Notes under the pieces: generated by a model
What the model saw: the letters and a program-made list of their open reading frames with translations, nothing else
Database searches by the model: none
Told to the model about the DNA's origin: nothing
Shown: piece by piece, positions 26,424 through 35,386 of the stretch
Layout of the letters: every line of letters begins with the position of its first letter
How positions within the stretch are numbered: the stretch's first letter is position 1
DNA from: Micrococcus flavus
GTDB taxonomy: Bacteria > Actinomycetota > Actinomycetes > Actinomycetales > Micrococcaceae
Length of the DNA: 64,000 nt
Reading direction: 5' to 3'
Assembly: GCF_014204815.1 (NCBI RefSeq)
Contig: NZ_JACHMC010000001.1
Location: 2,418,001-2,482,000 of the forward strand
Made by a program: the position numbers and the translations under genes

Positions 26424-27175
26424 CCTGGATCTCCACCAACCTCGACTACATCCTGTCCCTCGCCTGGCAGCACACCCTGATCGCGGCGCCCGCCGTCCTG
26501 CTGAGCCTGCTGGTCTCCGTGCCCGTCGCCCGCCTGGCCAACGCCACCGGCTGGGGCCGGAAGCTGATCGTGGGCGGCTCCTCCCTGCTCTATGCCATCC
26601 CGTCACTGGCGGTGTTCGTGATCCTGCCGGGTCTGATCGGCACCCGGATCCTGGACCCCGTGAACGTAGTCGTCGCGCTCACCCTCTACGGCGCGGCCCT
26701 GCTGGTGCGCAGCGCCTCCGAGGCGTTCGACGCCGTCGACGACGAGCTGCTCACCGCCGCCACCGCCCAGGGCCACAGCGCGTGGCAGCGGTTCTGGCGC
26801 GTGGAGCTGCCCCTGGCCGGCGAGTCGATCCTGGCCGGCACCCGCGTGGTCTCCGCGTCCACGATCTCGCTGGTGTCCGTGGGCGCGCTGATCGGCGTGC
26901 AGTCCCTGGGCACGCTCTTCACCGAGGGCTACTCCCGCAGCTTCCTCACGGAGATCGCCGTGGGGATCGTGGGCACGGTGATCCTGGCCGTGGTCTTCGA
27001 CGTGGTCCTCCAGGTGGCCGCCGCCGTGCTCATGCCGTGGACCCGCAGCCAGGACGGCCCCCGCCGGGGTCGCCGCCCCGCCGCCCCGGACGCGGCCCGC
27101 ACCGGCACCGCCTCCACCGACGACGCCGGCCTCGCCCCGGACGCGCCCGTCACCACCGCGGGGGGCACCCGATGA
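26420..27175 (+). CDS. Osmoprotectant ABC transporter permease (OpuCB-like)
   Basis: This 251-residue permease has five hydrophobic helices and the BPD-type loop (TAATAQGHSAWQRFWRVELPLAGE) that docks on the ATPase. The tail after residue 205 is polar and Pro/Ala-rich. The start ATG overlaps the ATPase stop by four bases. It pairs with the second permease at 27172. Confidence 0.92.
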   Translation: MTWISTNLDYILSLAWQHTLIAAPAVLLSLLVSVPVARLANATGWGRKLIVGGSSLLYAIPSLAVFVILPGLIGTRILDPVNVVVALTLYGAALLVRSASEAFDAVDDELLTAATAQGHSAWQRFWRVELPLAGESILAGTRVVSASTISLVSVGALIGVQSLGTLFTEGYSRSFLTEIAVGIVGTVILAVVFDVVLQVAAAVLMPWTRSQDGPRRGRRPAAPDAARTGTASTDDAGLAPDAPVTTAGGTR

Positions 27176-27855
27176 TCGCCTCCCTGATCGCGTGGTTCTC
27201 CGACCCGGTCCGCTGGTCCGGCCCCGGCGGCGTGCCCGCCCGCGTCCTCGAGCACCTGGGCTACTCGGCCCTGGCGCTCGTGATCGCCGCGCTGATCGCG
27301 GTGCCCGTGGGCGTGTGGATCGGGCACACCGGGAAGGGGCGGCGCGTCGTCGTCGGCCTCTCCAGCGCGCTGCGCGCCCTGCCCACCCTCGGCCTGCTGA
27401 CGTTCCTGGCGATCGTCCTGCAGATCGGCCTGCGGCAGGCCGTGATCCCCACCGTGATCGTGCTGGTGGTGCTGGCGATCCCGCCGCTGCTGGCCGGCAC
27501 GTACGCCGGGCTGCAGGCCGTGCCCCGCGAGGTGGTGCACGCCGCCCGGGCCAACGGCCACTCCACGGGCCAGCTGATCGGCCAGGTCGAGCTCCCGCTC
27601 GCCCTGCCGATGGTGGTCGGCGGCCTGCGCTCGGCCACGCTGCAGGTGCTGGCCACCACGTCGGTGGCCGCCTACCTGGGCCTCGGCGGCCTCGGCCGGT
27701 ACCTGTTCGACGCGCTCGCGGTGCAGGACTACACCACCATGCTCGCGGGCGCCCTCCTGATCGCCGTCCTGGCCCTGGCCGTGGACGGCCTGCTCCTCCT
27801 GCTCCAACGACTCCTCACCCCCACCGGCCTGCGCGCGTCCCGCGCCCGGGCCTGA
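27172..27855 (+). CDS. Osmoprotectant ABC transporter permease (OpuCD-like)
   Basis: This 227-residue permease has about five helices and the coupling loop (HAARANGHSTGQLIGQVELPLALP). The start overlaps the preceding gene by four bases (ATGA). The two permeases share the same fold and are expected to form a heterodimer. Confidence 0.93.
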   Translation: MIASLIAWFSDPVRWSGPGGVPARVLEHLGYSALALVIAALIAVPVGVWIGHTGKGRRVVVGLSSALRALPTLGLLTFLAIVLQIGLRQAVIPTVIVLVVLAIPPLLAGTYAGLQAVPREVVHAARANGHSTGQLIGQVELPLALPMVVGGLRSATLQVLATTSVAAYLGLGGLGRYLFDALAVQDYTTMLAGALLIAVLALAVDGLLLLLQRLLTPTGLRASRARA

Positions 27856-27872
27856 CCCGAAAGGACCCCGTC

Positions 27873-28880
27873 ATGGCGTCTTCCCCGTCCCGCCCCGGCT
27901 CCCTCCCCGCCCGCCTCTCCGACGCCGTCACCCCCCGCCGCCGGGCCGTGCTCGGCATGCTCGCCGCCGCCCCGCTGCTGGCCGCGTGCGGCGGCGACCC
28001 CCTCTCCGCCGCCTCCTCGAGCCCGGCCGCGCAGGCAGACGCGTCCTCCGGCGGGGCCGGCGACGTGATCCGCGTGGGCTCGGCCAACTTCGCCGAGTCC
28101 GAGATCCTCGGCGAGCTCTACGCCCAGGCTCTCGAGGCCGAGGGCCTGCAGGTGGAGCGCAAGATGCAGATCGGCGCGCGCGAGGTGTACATCGCGGCAC
28201 TGCAGGACGGCTCGGTGGACGTGGTCCCCGAGTACACCGGCAACCTGCTGGGCTACTTCGACAAGGAGGCGACGGCGTCGTCCTCCGAGGAGGTGGCCGC
28301 CGCCCTCGAGGGCGCGCTGCCCCAGGGCCTCACGGCGCTCACCCCCGCCGCGGCGGAGAACAAGGACTCCTACAACGTCACCGCCGGCTTCTCGAAGGAG
28401 CACGGCATCACCTCGCTCGAGGACCTCGCCGGGTACGAGGGCACGCTGCGGATCGGCGGCCTGCCGGAACTGGCGGGCCGGGACTACGGCGCCGGCCTGT
28501 CCGGGCTCACCGAGATCTACGGCGTCCCGCAGGAGAAGATGGCGTTCACCCCCATCAGCGACGCCGGCGGCCCCCTCACGGTGCGCGCCCTCACCGACGG
28601 GGACGTGGACGTGGCGAACATCTTCTCCACGACGCCGGCGATCCAGGAGAACGGGTTCGTCACCCTCGAGGACCCGAAGGGCATGATCACGGCGCAGAAC
28701 GTGGTGCCGCTGATGTCCACGGCGAAGGTCTCGGACCGCGTGCGCACCGCTCTGGACGCCGTGCAGAAGGAGCTGACCACGGACGACCTGCTGGCCATGA
28801 ACGCCGCCACCATGGGCGAGGAGAAGAAGCAGCCGCGGCAGGTGGCCGCCGACTGGCTGCGGCAGAAGGGCCTCGTCTGA
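27873..28880 (+). CDS. Osmoprotectant ABC transporter substrate-binding lipoprotein (OpuCC/OsmF-like)
   Basis: This 335-residue protein has an RRRAVLG twin-Arg stretch followed by a lipobox (LLAACGG, Cys39), so it is a lipoprotein probably exported by Tat or Sec. The OpuAC-type domain follows: IRVGSANFAESEILGELYAQ, DVVPEYTGNLL and TPISDAGGPLTVRALTDGDVDVAN. It binds glycine betaine, choline or a relative outside the cell. AAAGGA precedes the start. The operon is complete: ATPase, two permeases, binding protein. Confidence 0.93.
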   Translation: MASSPSRPGSLPARLSDAVTPRRRAVLGMLAAAPLLAACGGDPLSAASSSPAAQADASSGGAGDVIRVGSANFAESEILGELYAQALEAEGLQVERKMQIGAREVYIAALQDGSVDVVPEYTGNLLGYFDKEATASSSEEVAAALEGALPQGLTALTPAAAENKDSYNVTAGFSKEHGITSLEDLAGYEGTLRIGGLPELAGRDYGAGLSGLTEIYGVPQEKMAFTPISDAGGPLTVRALTDGDVDVANIFSTTPAIQENGFVTLEDPKGMITAQNVVPLMSTAKVSDRVRTALDAVQKELTTDDLLAMNAATMGEEKKQPRQVAADWLRQKGLV

Positions 28881-29003
28881 CCCGGGAGACCGGCTGAGGG
28901 GCGTCCCCGTCCGAGGAGCGTCGGCGGGACCTGCCGTCGCGGGCCGCGCTGTGCCAGCGTGGGAGGCCGATGCGGCGCACGCCGCAGGACGAAGGAGGAC
29001 GGC

Positions 29004-29267
29004 ATGACCGGACCCATCCGTCTGGACCTGGCCCCGGGACGACACGCGGCCGATCGGGAGGGCCCCGTGCTGGCCCTGCGCAAGACCGGCTTCGCGGACG
29101 ACGACGACGCCGTCCGCTGGGTGGACAGCCTCACCCCGCTCGGGGCGCGCCGCCCGCGGGGCCTGGCCCTGCGGTGCCGGATCCGTCAGGCTCGGCCCGC
29201 GCTCGCGCACGATGCGGCGGCACACCTGCAGCGGCTGGCCGAGGGGGCCGAGGCCGCCGAGGACTGA
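29004..29267 (+). CDS. Small hypothetical protein
   Basis: This 87-residue protein has no recognised domain. GAAGGAGGAC before ATG 29004 is a strong ribosome-binding site, the composition is ordinary for the genome, and the frame is closed by a stop with no shadowing gene. The function is unknown. Confidence 0.6.
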   Translation: MTGPIRLDLAPGRHAADREGPVLALRKTGFADDDDAVRWVDSLTPLGARRPRGLALRCRIRQARPALAHDAAAHLQRLAEGAEAAED

Positions 29268-29658
29268 GGGCTCAGCCGGCCGCGGGGGAGAGCGGTCTGG
29301 GCGGCCTCGGCCGCGGGCATTCCACCTGGCGGCAGATCACCCTCAAGAAGCGGAACGCCTCCCGGGTGGTGTGGACGATCTGATCTGACTGCGGCGGGTC
29401 TCGATCAGGACGTCCACCTGGCGGCGACGTTCCAGCGCTTCGTCTCCGGTCCGTCGCCGCCGCGGCCTCCGCCCTGGTCAGCCGCGGGCGGGAGGTCTAG
29501 CGTCATCGCCTGGCACACAGCGTCGTGGCCTCCCCTTTCGTGGCCTCGGCGCGCCCTCGACCGGGCCGACCGTCGTGGATCCCGCACCCCGGGCCTCCAC
29601 GGGGCGCGACCCGGTGAGCAGACCCGCTCGATCCGTCCACGAAGGAAGACAATCCGCG
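29268..29658. promoter_or_regulatory. Long upstream region of glutamate dehydrogenase
   Basis: This 391-base gap contains no credible gene. A 13-base direct repeat (TCCACCTGGCGGC) occurs at 29321-29333 and 29413-29425. A -10-like TAGCGT at about 29499 would give a leader of ~150 bases before gdhA, with several GC-rich self-complementary stretches. I do not recognise a known riboswitch. Confidence 0.35.
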
Positions 29659-30909
29659 ATGACCTCCGCATCGTCCCCGCTGGCCAACGCCCTGGCCCAG
29701 CTCGAGAGGGCCGTTGAGACCCTCGGCTACGACGAGGGCACCCACCAGCTCCTGGCCAACCCGCGCCGCGAACTGTCCGTGAGCATCCCGCTGCGGCGTG
29801 ACTCCGGCGAGGTGGAGGTGTTCCACGGCTACCGCGTGCAGCACAACTTCTCCCGCGGCCCCGCCAAGGGCGGCGTCCGCTTCGCCCCGTCCGTGGACCT
29901 GGACGAGGTGCGCGCCCTGGCCATGTGGATGACCTGGAAGTGCGCCCTCGTGGACGTGCCCTACGGCGGCGCCAAGGGTGGCGTGACCATCGACCCGCGC
30001 AACTACTCGCAGGCCGAGCTGGAGCGCGTCACCCGCCGCTACACCACCGAGATCCTGCCGATCATCGGCCCCGAGAAGGACATCCCGGCCCCGGACGTGG
30101 GCACGGACGAGAAGACCATGGCGTGGATGATGGACACGTACTCCGTGGCCATGGGCCACACCGTGCAGGGCGTCGTCACCGGCAAGCCCGTCTCCCTCGG
30201 CGGCTCCCTGGGCCGCGCCGAGGCCACCTCCCGCGGCGTGGTGCACATCGCGCTCGCCGCGCTCAAGCACAGGGGCATCGCCCCGACGAACGCCACCGCG
30301 TCCGTGCAGGGCTTCGGCAAGGTCGGCGCCGGCACCGTGAAGTTCCTGGCCGACGCCGGCGTGAAGGTCCTGGCCGTGTCCGACCAGTACGGCGCCGTCC
30401 GCCGTGCCGAGGGCCTGGACTACGCCGCCCTCGCCGCCCACGTGGCCGAGACCGGCTCCGTCGTCGACTGCCCCGGCACCGAGGCCATGGACCCCGCGGA
30501 GCTGCTCACCATGGACGTCGACGTCCTGGTGCCCGCCGCCGTCGAGGGCGTCCTTACCGAGGACAACGCGGCCGACGTGAAGGCGATGATCGTGGTGGAG
30601 GGCGCCAACGGCCCCACCACCGGTGAGGCCGACGCGATCCTCAACGAGAAGGGCGTGCTCGTCGCACCGGACATCCTCGCCAACGCCGGCGGCGTGATCG
30701 TGTCCTACTTCGAGTGGGCGCAGGCCAACCAGGCCTACCGCTGGACCCTCCAGGAGGTCAACGACCGCCTCGCCGAGCGCATGCGCACCGCGTGGGACGG
30801 CGTCCTGGCCGCCAGCCAGAAGCACGGCGTGAGCCTGCGCGAGGCCGCCACCGTCACCGCGGTGAAGCGCGTCCGGGACGCCCACGAGATCCGCGGCCTC
30901 TACCCGTGA
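29659..30909 (+). CDS. gdhA: Glutamate/leucine dehydrogenase family protein (likely GDH)
   Basis: This 416-residue enzyme interconverts glutamate with 2-oxoglutarate and ammonia. Lys94 (MTWKCA) and Lys106 (PYGGAKGG) match the substrate and catalytic lysines of the family, PAPDVGTDEK the Asp-bearing loop, and VQGFGKVGAGTV the nucleotide-binding loop. Length and motif order suit the 410-420 residue GDH group, although NAD or NADP use is not obvious. GAAGGAAG precedes ATG 29659. A perfect hairpin follows (30942-30981). Confidence 0.88.
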   Translation: MTSASSPLANALAQLERAVETLGYDEGTHQLLANPRRELSVSIPLRRDSGEVEVFHGYRVQHNFSRGPAKGGVRFAPSVDLDEVRALAMWMTWKCALVDVPYGGAKGGVTIDPRNYSQAELERVTRRYTTEILPIIGPEKDIPAPDVGTDEKTMAWMMDTYSVAMGHTVQGVVTGKPVSLGGSLGRAEATSRGVVHIALAALKHRGIAPTNATASVQGFGKVGAGTVKFLADAGVKVLAVSDQYGAVRRAEGLDYAALAAHVAETGSVVDCPGTEAMDPAELLTMDVDVLVPAAVEGVLTEDNAADVKAMIVVEGANGPTTGEADAILNEKGVLVAPDILANAGGVIVSYFEWAQANQAYRWTLQEVNDRLAERMRTAWDGVLAASQKHGVSLREAATVTAVKRVRDAHEIRGLYP

Positions 30910-30941
30910 TCCGACGCCGGCCCGCCTGAGCCCCCCGGATG

Positions 30942-30981
30942 CACCACTGCCCCGCATCCTCACGGATGCGGGGCAGTGGTG
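30942..30981. terminator. Bidirectional hairpin between gdhA and trpB
   Basis: Arms 30942-30959 and 30964-30981 are perfectly complementary over 18 bases with a 4-base loop. It lies between convergent gene ends (30909 and 30989), so it can terminate both transcripts. It overlaps no gene. Confidence 0.8.
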
Positions 30982-30988
30982 TCTCCGG

Positions 30989-32275
30989 TCAGCGCACGGT
31001 CTCGTCCGCCACGCCCTCGAGGCCGAGGCGCTCGGCGACGTAGTCCACGTCCTTGTCCCCGCGGCCGGAGAGGTTCACGAGGATCCGCGCGTCCGCGGGC
31101 AGGGTCGGGGCCAGGCGCATCGCGTGGGCCACGGCGTGGGCGGACTCGAGCGCCGGCACGATGCCCTCGAGGCGGGTGAGGCGCTGGAACGCGTCCAGCA
31201 CTGCGTCGTCGTCCTCCGCCACGTACTCCACCCGCCCGATCGACTGGAAGTGCGCGTGCTGCGGCCCGACCCCCGGGTAGTCGAGGCCGGAGGCGATGGA
31301 GTGCACCGGGGCGGCGGCGCCGTCGTCGTCCTGGATGACCAGCGTGGCCATGCCGTGCAGCGTCCCCGCGGTGCCGTGGGTCATGGTCATCGCGTGCTCG
31401 CCGCGGGCGGCGGAGCGCCCGCCCGGCTCGACCCCGATCAGCCGGACGTCGGCGTCGTCGAGGTAGGCGGTGAACGCGCCCATCGCGTTGGATCCGCCGC
31501 CCACGCACGCCACCACGGCGGCGGGCAGAGCGCCGAACCGCTCGAGCAGCTGGGCGCGGGACTCGCGGCCCACCACGGTCTGGAAGTCGCGGACGATCGT
31601 GGGGAACGGGTGCGGACCCACCACGGAGCCGATCGCGAACAGGTAGTCCTGCGGCCGCTGCGCGTACACGTCGAAGGCCGAGTCCACGGCCTCCTTGAGT
31701 GAGCGCCCCTCCCTGTCCACGGAGACGACCTTCGCGCCGAGCAGGCGCATCCGCACCACGTTGGGGTGCTGCTTGGCGATGTCGATCGCGCCCATGTGGA
31801 TCTCGCAGTCCAGGCCGGTCATGGCCGCCGCGGTGGCCAGGGCCACGCCATGCTGGCCGGCGCCCGTCTCCGCGATCAGGCTGCGCTTGCCCATGCGCTT
31901 CGCGAGCAGCGCCTCGCCGATGCAGTGGTTGATCTTGTGCGAGCCCGTGTGGTTGAGGTCCTCGCGCTTGAGCAGGATCTGCGCACCGCCGAGCTCCGCG
32001 GACAGCCGCCGGGCCTCGGTCACGGGGGAGGGGCGGCCGACGACGTCGCGCAGCAGGCGTCGGTACTCGGCGTAGAACTCCGGGTCGTTCCGGGCGTCGG
32101 CGTACGCCTGGGCGACCTCGGCCATCGGCCCCTGCAGGTGCGGGGGCAGGTGGGCGCCGCCGAACTCGCCGAAGGTTCCGTCCGGACTCACGTCCAGGTC
32201 AGGCGTCGAGACGAGGGCGGCGGCCTCTGCGAGGGTGCGCGGCTCGGCGGTCGAGGACTTCGGGCGATGCGTCAT
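30989..32275 (-). CDS. trpB: Tryptophan synthase beta subunit (stand-alone)
   Basis: This 428-residue enzyme condenses indole with serine. The PLP lysine is Lys114 in HTGSHKIN, GGGSNAMG binds the phosphate and NLSGRGDKD closes the active site; AETGAGQHGVA carries the catalytic Glu. These are hallmarks of canonical TrpB1. No trpA, trpC or other trp gene lies nearby in this window, so it is either a detached subunit or a second copy. AGGAGG precedes the ATG. It lies between gdhA (convergent) and RNase J (same strand). Confidence 0.9.
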   Translation of the reverse strand: MTHRPKSSTAEPRTLAEAAALVSTPDLDVSPDGTFGEFGGAHLPPHLQGPMAEVAQAYADARNDPEFYAEYRRLLRDVVGRPSPVTEARRLSAELGGAQILLKREDLNHTGSHKINHCIGEALLAKRMGKRSLIAETGAGQHGVALATAAAMTGLDCEIHMGAIDIAKQHPNVVRMRLLGAKVVSVDREGRSLKEAVDSAFDVYAQRPQDYLFAIGSVVGPHPFPTIVRDFQTVVGRESRAQLLERFGALPAAVVACVGGGSNAMGAFTAYLDDADVRLIGVEPGGRSAARGEHAMTMTHGTAGTLHGMATLVIQDDDGAAAPVHSIASGLDYPGVGPQHAHFQSIGRVEYVAEDDDAVLDAFQRLTRLEGIVPALESAHAVAHAMRLAPTLPADARILVNLSGRGDKDVDYVAERLGLEGVADETVR

Positions 32276-32309
32276 GCGGGTGCCTCCTGGGGGCGGATCC
32301 GAGGGATGC

Positions 32310-32342
32310 GGACGGCCCGCCCCCGGAGGGGACGGGCCGTCC
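32310..32342. terminator. Hairpin between RNase J and trpB
   Basis: Arms 32310-32319 and 32333-32342 (GGACGGCCCG and its complement) form a 10-bp GC-rich stem with a 13-base loop, just downstream of RNase J on the minus strand and upstream of trpB. It is a probable terminator for RNase J; no U-tract is visible. Confidence 0.55.
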
Positions 32343-32357
32343 CGGACGGGAGTCGGC

Positions 32358-34109
32358 TCAGGCGTCCACGACCACCACGGTCACGAGCGGGGCGCGGCGG
32401 TAGGCCCGGTCGAGGTGACGGTGCACGGCGTCGCCGATGACCTTCTCGAGCTTCTCGATGTCGTCGATGTCCTGGACCTTCGAGCCGGCCAGCGCGGCCT
32501 TGACCTTCTCCGCGGCGCCCTTGAACACGGACGCGTCCTGGATGAAGCCCTTGGTCATGAACTCCAGCGGCTCGGCCAGCTGGTTGGTGTCCGGGTCCAC
32601 GATGGCGACCACGGTGACCAGACCGCCCTCCTGCATGGAGCGGCGCTCCTCGAGGGTGCTCTCGGTGACCTTGCCGACCGTGTCCCCGTCCACGTAGACG
32701 AGCCCGGCCTCGACCTTGCCGGCCACGGACACCTCGCCGTCCACCAGGTCGACGACGTCGCCGTCCTTGACGATGACGACCTTGTCCTCCGGGACGCCGG
32801 TCCTGCGGGCCAGCTCGCCGTTGGCGTGCAGGTGCGCGGCCTCGCCGTGCACGGGCATCACGTGGGTGGGCCGGACGATGTTGTAGCAGTACACCAGCTC
32901 GCCCGCGGAGGCGTGGCCGGAGACGTGCACCTTGGCGTTGCCCTTGTGCACCACCTTCACGCCCATGTCCGTGAACTTGTTGATGATGCCGGTGATCGAG
33001 GTCTCGTTGCCGGGCACCACGGAGGAGGCCAGCAGCACCGTGTCGCCGCGGTTGAGCTTGATCTGGTGGGTCTTGTTGGCCATGCGGCCCAGCGCGGCCA
33101 TCGGCTCGCCCTGGGAGCCGGTGGAGATCAGGGCGATCTTGTCGTCCGGCATGTCCTGCAGCTTCTTGAAGTCCACCACGAGGCCCTGGGGGATCTTCAG
33201 GTAGCCCAGGTCCCCGGCGATGCCCATGTTCCGCACCATGGACCGGCCCACGAAGGCGACCTTGCGGCCCGAGGCCTGGGCGGCGTCGAGCACCTGCTGG
33301 ATGCGGTGCACGTGGGAGGCGAAGGAGGACACGATGATCCGCTTCGGCGCCGTGCGGAACACGTGGTCGATGGCGGGGGTCAGGTCCCGCTCGGACACGG
33401 TGAAGCCCGGGACCTCCGCGTTGGTGGAGTCCGTGAGGAACAGGTCCACGCCCTCCTCGCCCAGACGGGCGAAGTGGCGCAGGTCCGTGATGCGGTCGTC
33501 CAGCGGGAACTGGTCCATCTTGAAGTCGCCGGTGTGCAGCACGAGGCCGGCGTCCGTGCGGATGGCCACGGCCAGCGCGTCCGGGATGGAGTGGTTCACG
33601 GCCACGAACTCGAGCTCGAACGGCCCGAAGTGGCGCTTGTCCTCGGCGACCACCAGGTGGGTCTTCGGGGCGATCTTGTGCTCCTGGAGCTTGGCCTCGA
33701 TGAAGGCCAGCGTGAGCTCGGAGCCGATCAGGGGGATGTCCGGGCGCTCCTTGAGCAGGTACGGGACACCGCCGATGTGGTCCTCGTGGCCGTGCGTCAG
33801 CACGATGCCCACGATGTCCTTGAGGCGGTCCCGGATGGAGGTGAAGTCCGGCAGGATCACGTCGATGCCGGGCTGGTGGTCCTCGGGGAACAGCACGCCG
33901 CAGTCGACCACCAGGAGCTTGCCCTGGTGCTCGAACACGGTCATGTTGCGGCCGATCTCGCCGAGGCCGCCGAGCGGCGTGACGCGCAGGCCGCCCTTGG
34001 CCAGGGGGGCCGGGGCGGCGTTGGCGCGGGGCTTGCGGCCGCCGCCGGAGCCCCCGCGGCGGCGGGAGGAGGAGTTGCGCGAGGAGGAGTTGCGGGAGGA
34101 ACGGGTCAA
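32358..34109 (-). CDS. rnj: Ribonuclease J
   Basis: This 583-residue metallo-beta-lactamase/beta-CASP ribonuclease takes part in 5'-to-3' and internal RNA decay. The catalytic HGHEDH lies at 106-111. LHTGDFKMDQ, DSTNA, the KRIIVSSFASHVHRIQQ region and SGHASAGEL follow as in RNase J1. A Ser/Arg/Gly-rich N-terminal tail (two near-identical RNSSS units) precedes the domain. The start is TTG at 34109, which is unusual; I keep it because the frame has no better start upstream, but ATG is not excluded by the data. Confidence 0.92.
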   Translation of the reverse strand: MTRSSRNSSSRNSSSRRRGGSGGGRKPRANAAPAPLAKGGLRVTPLGGLGEIGRNMTVFEHQGKLLVVDCGVLFPEDHQPGIDVILPDFTSIRDRLKDIVGIVLTHGHEDHIGGVPYLLKERPDIPLIGSELTLAFIEAKLQEHKIAPKTHLVVAEDKRHFGPFELEFVAVNHSIPDALAVAIRTDAGLVLHTGDFKMDQFPLDDRITDLRHFARLGEEGVDLFLTDSTNAEVPGFTVSERDLTPAIDHVFRTAPKRIIVSSFASHVHRIQQVLDAAQASGRKVAFVGRSMVRNMGIAGDLGYLKIPQGLVVDFKKLQDMPDDKIALISTGSQGEPMAALGRMANKTHQIKLNRGDTVLLASSVVPGNETSITGIINKFTDMGVKVVHKGNAKVHVSGHASAGELVYCYNIVRPTHVMPVHGEAAHLHANGELARRTGVPEDKVVIVKDGDVVDLVDGEVSVAGKVEAGLVYVDGDTVGKVTESTLEERRSMQEGGLVTVVAIVDPDTNQLAEPLEFMTKGFIQDASVFKGAAEKVKAALAGSKVQDIDDIEKLEKVIGDAVHRHLDRAYRRAPLVTVVVVDA

Positions 34110-34267
34110 GTCAGCGTGCTTTCGTCGGTCGGGCAGGGAGGGGCACGGACTCGGTCTCGAGGCGTGCGGGGCCCCGTCCTGGACACGCGGCCGTCGAGGG
34201 CGCGGGCGGGGAACGGGTGAAGTCTTCGTCTAGACTACGGGGTTTTCTCCGCGTGCGCGGTCGCGGG

Positions 34268-35281
34268 TCACCGCGCCCGGCGACGACGTCGGCGCAGGCC
34301 GACGGGGAGCTGCGGGGTGGAGGCGACCACCATGGCCACCAGCGCCCCCAGCGTGCCGGCCACCGTCAGCCCGGTGACGTGCGTGCCCGGGGCGGGCGCG
34401 ACGGCGTCGAGCAGGAGCGAGCCCAGGAGCTGGCCGCCCACCATGCCCAGGGTGGTCAGGAACGCGCCGACCCGCGGCACCAGGAACGCCGCCAGACCGA
34501 TGAACACGCAGCCCAGCGGCCCGCTCAGGTACATCCACCACGCGCCCGGCGGCGGAGCCAGGCCCCCGGAGGCCGCGGCGGTGACCCCGGTGAGCACGGC
34601 GAGCAGGGCCGTGCCGGCCACGAAGTTCAGGAGCGTGGCCGGGATCGGGTTGCCGTAGTGGGCGGTCTGCTGGCCGTTCAGCACCTGCTGGACGCTGGTG
34701 CCCGCACCCGCGAGCAGGGGCACGAGGGCCAGCAGCAGCCATGCGCCCGGGCTGCCTGTGCTCTGCAGGCTCGGCCACACCACGGTCACGACGGCGACGA
34801 AGGCGAGGACCGCACCGATCAGGCGCCGCGGACTGATGCGCTGCACCCCGGCCGGGGTCCACCCGAGGCGGTCCAGCGTCATGCCGCCCAGCATCTGCCC
34901 CGTCACCACGGCCACGGTGAACACGGCCACGCCGATCACCGGGATGGTCAGGGCCTGGCTGAACACGAACACCGCGCCGATCATGCCGGCGAGCATCTGC
35001 CACCAGCGGACGTGCCCCGCCCGCACGGCCGCCGGGATCCGCGCCACCGAGCGGCGCCCCGCCGGCAGCAGCAGCCACACCAGCGTCATGAGCGCCAGAC
35101 CGGAGGAGAAGGAGATCAGGGCGGCGTGCACCGGCGATCCCAGCTGGAGGCTGACGGCCGAGTTGATCCGGCCCTGCAGCGGGATCGCGACCCCGGCCAC
35201 GAGCGCCAGGACCACCAGGAGGCCCGTGCCCGCCGGGGAGTGGGGCGATCCGGGAGGGGAGGGGAGGAGGGGGGAGGTCAC
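34268..35281 (-). CDS. DMT superfamily transporter (YdcZ/DUF606 type)
   Basis: This 337-residue protein has about ten helices in two repeated halves, as in DUF606/YdcZ transporters. Each half contains a small-residue-rich loop (HAALISFSSGLALMTLVWLLLP, TLLNFVAGTALLAVLTG). The substrate is unknown. The start is GTG 35281, matching the domain boundary. It is divergent from the DJ-1-like gene. Confidence 0.82.
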   Translation of the reverse strand: MTSPLLPSPPGSPHSPAGTGLLVVLALVAGVAIPLQGRINSAVSLQLGSPVHAALISFSSGLALMTLVWLLLPAGRRSVARIPAAVRAGHVRWWQMLAGMIGAVFVFSQALTIPVIGVAVFTVAVVTGQMLGGMTLDRLGWTPAGVQRISPRRLIGAVLAFVAVVTVVWPSLQSTGSPGAWLLLALVPLLAGAGTSVQQVLNGQQTAHYGNPIPATLLNFVAGTALLAVLTGVTAAASGGLAPPPGAWWMYLSGPLGCVFIGLAAFLVPRVGAFLTTLGMVGGQLLGSLLLDAVAPAPGTHVTGLTVAGTLGALVAMVVASTPQLPVGLRRRRRRAR

Positions 35282-35386
35282 CTGAGCCAGTATGGCGCGG
35301 CTGGCCGAGCCCCTCGCCCGTCGGGGAGACTGACCGGCAAGGGACGGCCCGCGCCGTCCGTCCACCCGTGCCTGAGGAGGCCCCCC

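Noticed and set aside
29268-29658. A small gene in the gap before gdhA
   Set aside because: No frame with a start and ribosome-binding site, and no recognisable protein.
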